Source of the DNA: Xanthoparmelia taractica
Lineage: Eukaryota > Ascomycota > Lecanoromycetes > Lecanorales > Parmeliaceae
Assembly (NCBI GenBank): GCA_033085395.1
Contig: JANQBS010000463.1
Location: forward strand, 1-20,737
DNA: 20,737 bases
Direction: 5' to 3'
Shown: positions 18,763-20,737 of the stretch, piece by piece
Numbering within the stretch: the first letter of the stretch is position 1
Layout of the letters: every line of letters begins with the position of its first letter
Made by a program: the position numbers and the translations under genes
Notes under the pieces: generated by a model
Databases searched by the model: none
Told to the model about the DNA's origin: nothing
Seen by the model: the letters and a program-made list of their open reading frames with translations, nothing else

Positions 18763-20035
18763 CTATGATGCATTGTTTAGCCGTGTTGAAGCCCAAGCCA
18801 AGTCTCGAACAAAAACATTCGAAGCATAGAATGTGCCTTCAAAGTCCATATCGTACCCTGCGAACCTGTGAGCGTCAACGAAGCAAACTTCTCGCGAATT
18901 TTAACCTACAATAATTGACGCTGCAACATATGCCCCCATCCGAACTATCTTGTGAGACTTTGTGATACCTTTCTTCTCGGTTAGTCTCAGATATTGACCA
19001 ATTATACGCACGACATCTCACCAACATGCAGGGAGATACAACATATCGCCCGGATCAAGCCTAATGCGAGACGGCCTGCTTAGAGAGGAGAATCTAGTCG
19101 GATTCTCTTCTGGCCTGTCTGGGTCCCAAACAGCATGAGGTACTTGAGCAGGAGGATCGTCAGGAGTAAGGGACATATCGGCAGCATATGCCGCACATGG
19201 CAGAAACTTCTCATTGATGCAAACCGTTTCCAGCGGCGCCAATAAGACGAAAGTTTTTGACCCAACTATCTGGCAATAGATATTTTCATAGTTGTCTCTG
19301 TGCAAAGCTGTGGTGCTGTGCTTGTTACCTATCCATATGTTGATCGCGTCTGGCTCTTTTTGTAAAGCGATCGACGCCCAGCGAATGTCTGCTTCTACAT
19401 CGTGATACAGGAGTGAGTATTCGCCCCGGAAATTGTCGTTCTCTATGAAAGACGAGTGAGCAGGCGTGACTTTAGGTTCAAGACGTGGTCATACGGGCTT
19501 GGGAATATTTGACCAAGTGGGCTTTTGTCTGCGCGTCGGATTCTTGCAAGTCGCTGAGAAAAGTAGAGAACGGTTGGTCCTACAAAGTTTCGGATTTAGG
19601 ATCCTTCTCCATGGCATCATACAAGCGTAACCAAAGGTTTGGTCTGAAATAAGTACAATTTGTTCGAAGATGTACGTACCAACTCGAAGGGCTTTACAAA
19701 ATAAGTCAAGCCGTCCTTGAAGTTTTTGACGGCGGAGTCGGCATTACTTTGGCAACGTTTAGTATCCACATTGACTGGAGTCATTTCACAAACCCGTGGG
19801 GTGTGACAGCTACTTTGACTGGCCTGTCCTTCATAACCTCTTTGAGGTAATCAACATTCCATTTACGAACAGCGCCCCATTTCGAACAGCCTTGGCGTAC
19901 AATGAAAGGTCGGTTCTTAGCGACATATCTCATGAACGCAAGAGGACTTGGCTCCTCATCCCAAATATGTATGTCGCCGTTGAGCTCATGATATGTTGTT
20001 AGCATATCCGCCGTAGCCTCAGCCACATGTGACAT
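18763..20035 (-). CDS. JmjC-domain hydroxylase, JMJD7 family
   Basis: Fe(II)/2-oxoglutarate-dependent oxygenase of the cupin-8/JmjC type; animal JMJD7 hydroxylates a lysine of the translation-associated GTPases DRG1/2. Model: 20035..19794, 19746..19680, 19579..19495, 19442..19022, 18968..18910, 18857..18763; 322 aa, close to the 316 aa of human JMJD7. Start MSHVAEATADML, then PLAFMRYVAKNRPFIVRQG, RKWNVDYLKEVM and TPHG-NADS across intron 1. YSQ-AQNDNFRGEYSLLYHDVE leads to the iron ligands in LHRDNYENIY (H179, D181); the third ligand is H274 in ACWYHKVSQ. The C-terminus is VNYWYDMDFEGTFYASNVFV. Introns are 47, 100, 52, 53 and 52 nt; the 100-nt one is twice the usual size and contains an internal ttcag, so its ends are the least certain. 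The start is only about 50 bases from AT-rich repeat DNA. Calling the substrate a DRG GTPase in this organism is inference. Confidence 0.9.
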
Positions 20036-20474
20036 TGAGGGATTCAAGAACCAATTCAGTGTATTCGCTGATCTTAAGCTTGGTTTTAAAGTTCAATTAC
20101 TACGTTAGCGAAAGGCTATGGATTACCTAAACAGTAGCGATACGGTTATCAAGACCGCCGAGAGACGATATCCTATTGATTACTATAATGTATTCGTATT
20201 ATAAACCTTACGACTTTAAGTAATTCTCGTTATATATCTAGATTCGTAATTTCTTGAAATATTTATTAAAATATTTATTAAAGATTAACATTTAATATAA
20301 ATTATTACTTTAATATTATAAGATTTTCTTAGATAAAAAGTAAAATTAAACTTAGAATTTAAAGATTACGACTCGTATTATTAGCGTTAATAATAATAAA
20401 TATTATGAACAAGTTATAAGTTGAAAGGATGATGATTATTTCTTCTCAGCGAGATCTAGCTAAGTACTAGTAGC

Positions 20475-20515
20475 TAGCTTGGCAGCTTCTTCCAGTAGTA
20501 GCTTGGCAGCTTCTT
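20475..20515 (+). repeat. 17-base direct repeat in a less degraded patch
   Basis: tagcttggcagcttctt occurs at 20475-20491 and 20499-20515, a 24-base period. The surrounding patch (about 20404-20560) keeps CpA and TpG and is rich in CTAG, unlike the DNA on either side, so it may have a different origin or age. Confidence 0.65.
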
Positions 20516-20660
20516 TTAGGATCTAGTCAAGTAGAAACTAGAAAGAATTGAATTCGAAGATCCGATAAGTTATGCTTATAATAGATATTAGGAATAAATA
20601 AAGTTATCGTCTCGATAAAGTAGTATATTAGGTATAAAGATATAAAAATAAGATTATTAT

Positions 20661-20683
20661 TACGGGTCGGAAAGGTGTGGTAT
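20661..20683 (-). repeat. 23-bp inverted-repeat arm (right)
   Basis: Exact reverse complement of 79-101. It begins tacgggtcggaaagg and keeps a G/C-rich core in AT-rich surroundings. See the left arm for interpretation. Confidence 0.8.
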
Positions 20684-20690
20684 ATTTAAT

Positions 20691-20734
20691 GGTATGGGAC
20701 TAGTTTTTCGAATACCATACCGAAAGGTATGGGA
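20691..20734. repeat. Clustered ggtatgg/ccatacc arms with a tight hairpin
   Basis: ggtatggga occurs at 20691-20699 and again at 20726-20734. Between them ccatacc (20715-20721) can pair with either copy: with the second it forms a perfect 7-bp stem closed by the four-base loop gaaa. This looks like the terminal or subterminal region of a DNA transposon cut by the window edge. Confidence 0.6.
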
Positions 20735-20737
20735 TAT

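Larger units (their letters stand above)
20085..20737. mobile_element. AT-rich, RIP-degraded repeat (right flank)
   Basis: Composition turns AT-rich just upstream of the JMJD7-like gene; the edge is soft, because 20100-20175 is intermediate. From about 20175 the sequence resembles the left flank: long A/T runs, few CpA or TpG, no coding frame. It carries the reverse complement of the left 23-bp motif (20661-20683), a less degraded patch with a 17-base direct repeat (20475-20515), and a cluster of ggtatgg/ccatacc arms at its very end (20691-20734). I read it as a second copy, in opposite orientation, of a family also present on the left, or as different elements sharing a terminal motif. It runs off the window. 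Confidence 0.7.

Noticed and set aside
1249..20035. Secondary-metabolite or effector cluster
   Set aside because: There are no synthases, P450s, cluster regulators or small secreted cysteine-rich proteins; every gene except one belongs to a known cellular housekeeping family.
1..20737. tRNA, rRNA or CRISPR features
   Set aside because: I saw no cloverleaf with intact A and B boxes, no rRNA sequence and no regularly spaced repeat array; a covariance-model scan would be needed to exclude a tRNA fully.

Overview
The window looks like filamentous ascomycete (Pezizomycotina) nuclear DNA. Ten protein genes, most with short GT-AG introns of about 46-68 nt and recognisable branch points, sit in a normal-composition block from about 1023 to 20085. 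On both sides lies very AT-rich, gene-free DNA that has almost no CpA/TpG but keeps CpG, the footprint expected of repeat-induced point mutation (RIP) acting on transposons. I cannot name the species; class level (Dothideomycetes, Lecanoromycetes, Eurotiomycetes, Leotiomycetes) is open.

Layout: 1-1022 RIP-degraded repeat; EBP2 (+, 1249-2502); RFTS/DNMT1-RFD chromatin protein (-, 4477-2775); PUS4 tRNA pseudouridine synthase (+, 4793-6219); YML018C/SLC35F5-type drug/metabolite-transporter-superfamily protein (-, 8183-6404); DOT1 H3K79 methyltransferase (+, 8611-10149); ATG16 (-, 11087-10363); YPT7/Rab7 (+, 11552-12451); a large conserved fungal alpha/beta-hydrolase-like protein (-, 15822-13057); SPB1 rRNA methyltransferase (+, 16087-18700); JMJD7-type JmjC hydroxylase (-, 20035-18763); about 20085-20737 a second AT-rich repeat. 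Exon structures were worked out by hand from splice signals, reading frame and family conservation.

The genes fall into three functional groups: ribosome/tRNA/translation (EBP2, SPB1, PUS4, JMJD7), chromatin (RFTS protein, DOT1) and vacuole/autophagy (ATG16, YPT7, the putatively vacuolar transporter-like protein). They are housekeeping genes; there is no sign of a secondary-metabolite cluster, a Starship-type element or a virus.

The most unusual points are architectural. The ten genes alternate strand without exception (+-+-+-+-+-), giving five convergent and four divergent pairs, with both outermost promoters facing the degraded repeats. A 23-bp GC-richer motif, still carrying intact CpA sites, occurs once in each AT-rich flank in opposite orientation, 20.6 kb apart. 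The simplest reading is that the window is a gene island, perhaps a whole contig, bounded by two inverted copies of one repeat family. A heterochromatin-type RFTS gene lies close to this RIP-marked DNA. I found no clearly new multi-gene system.
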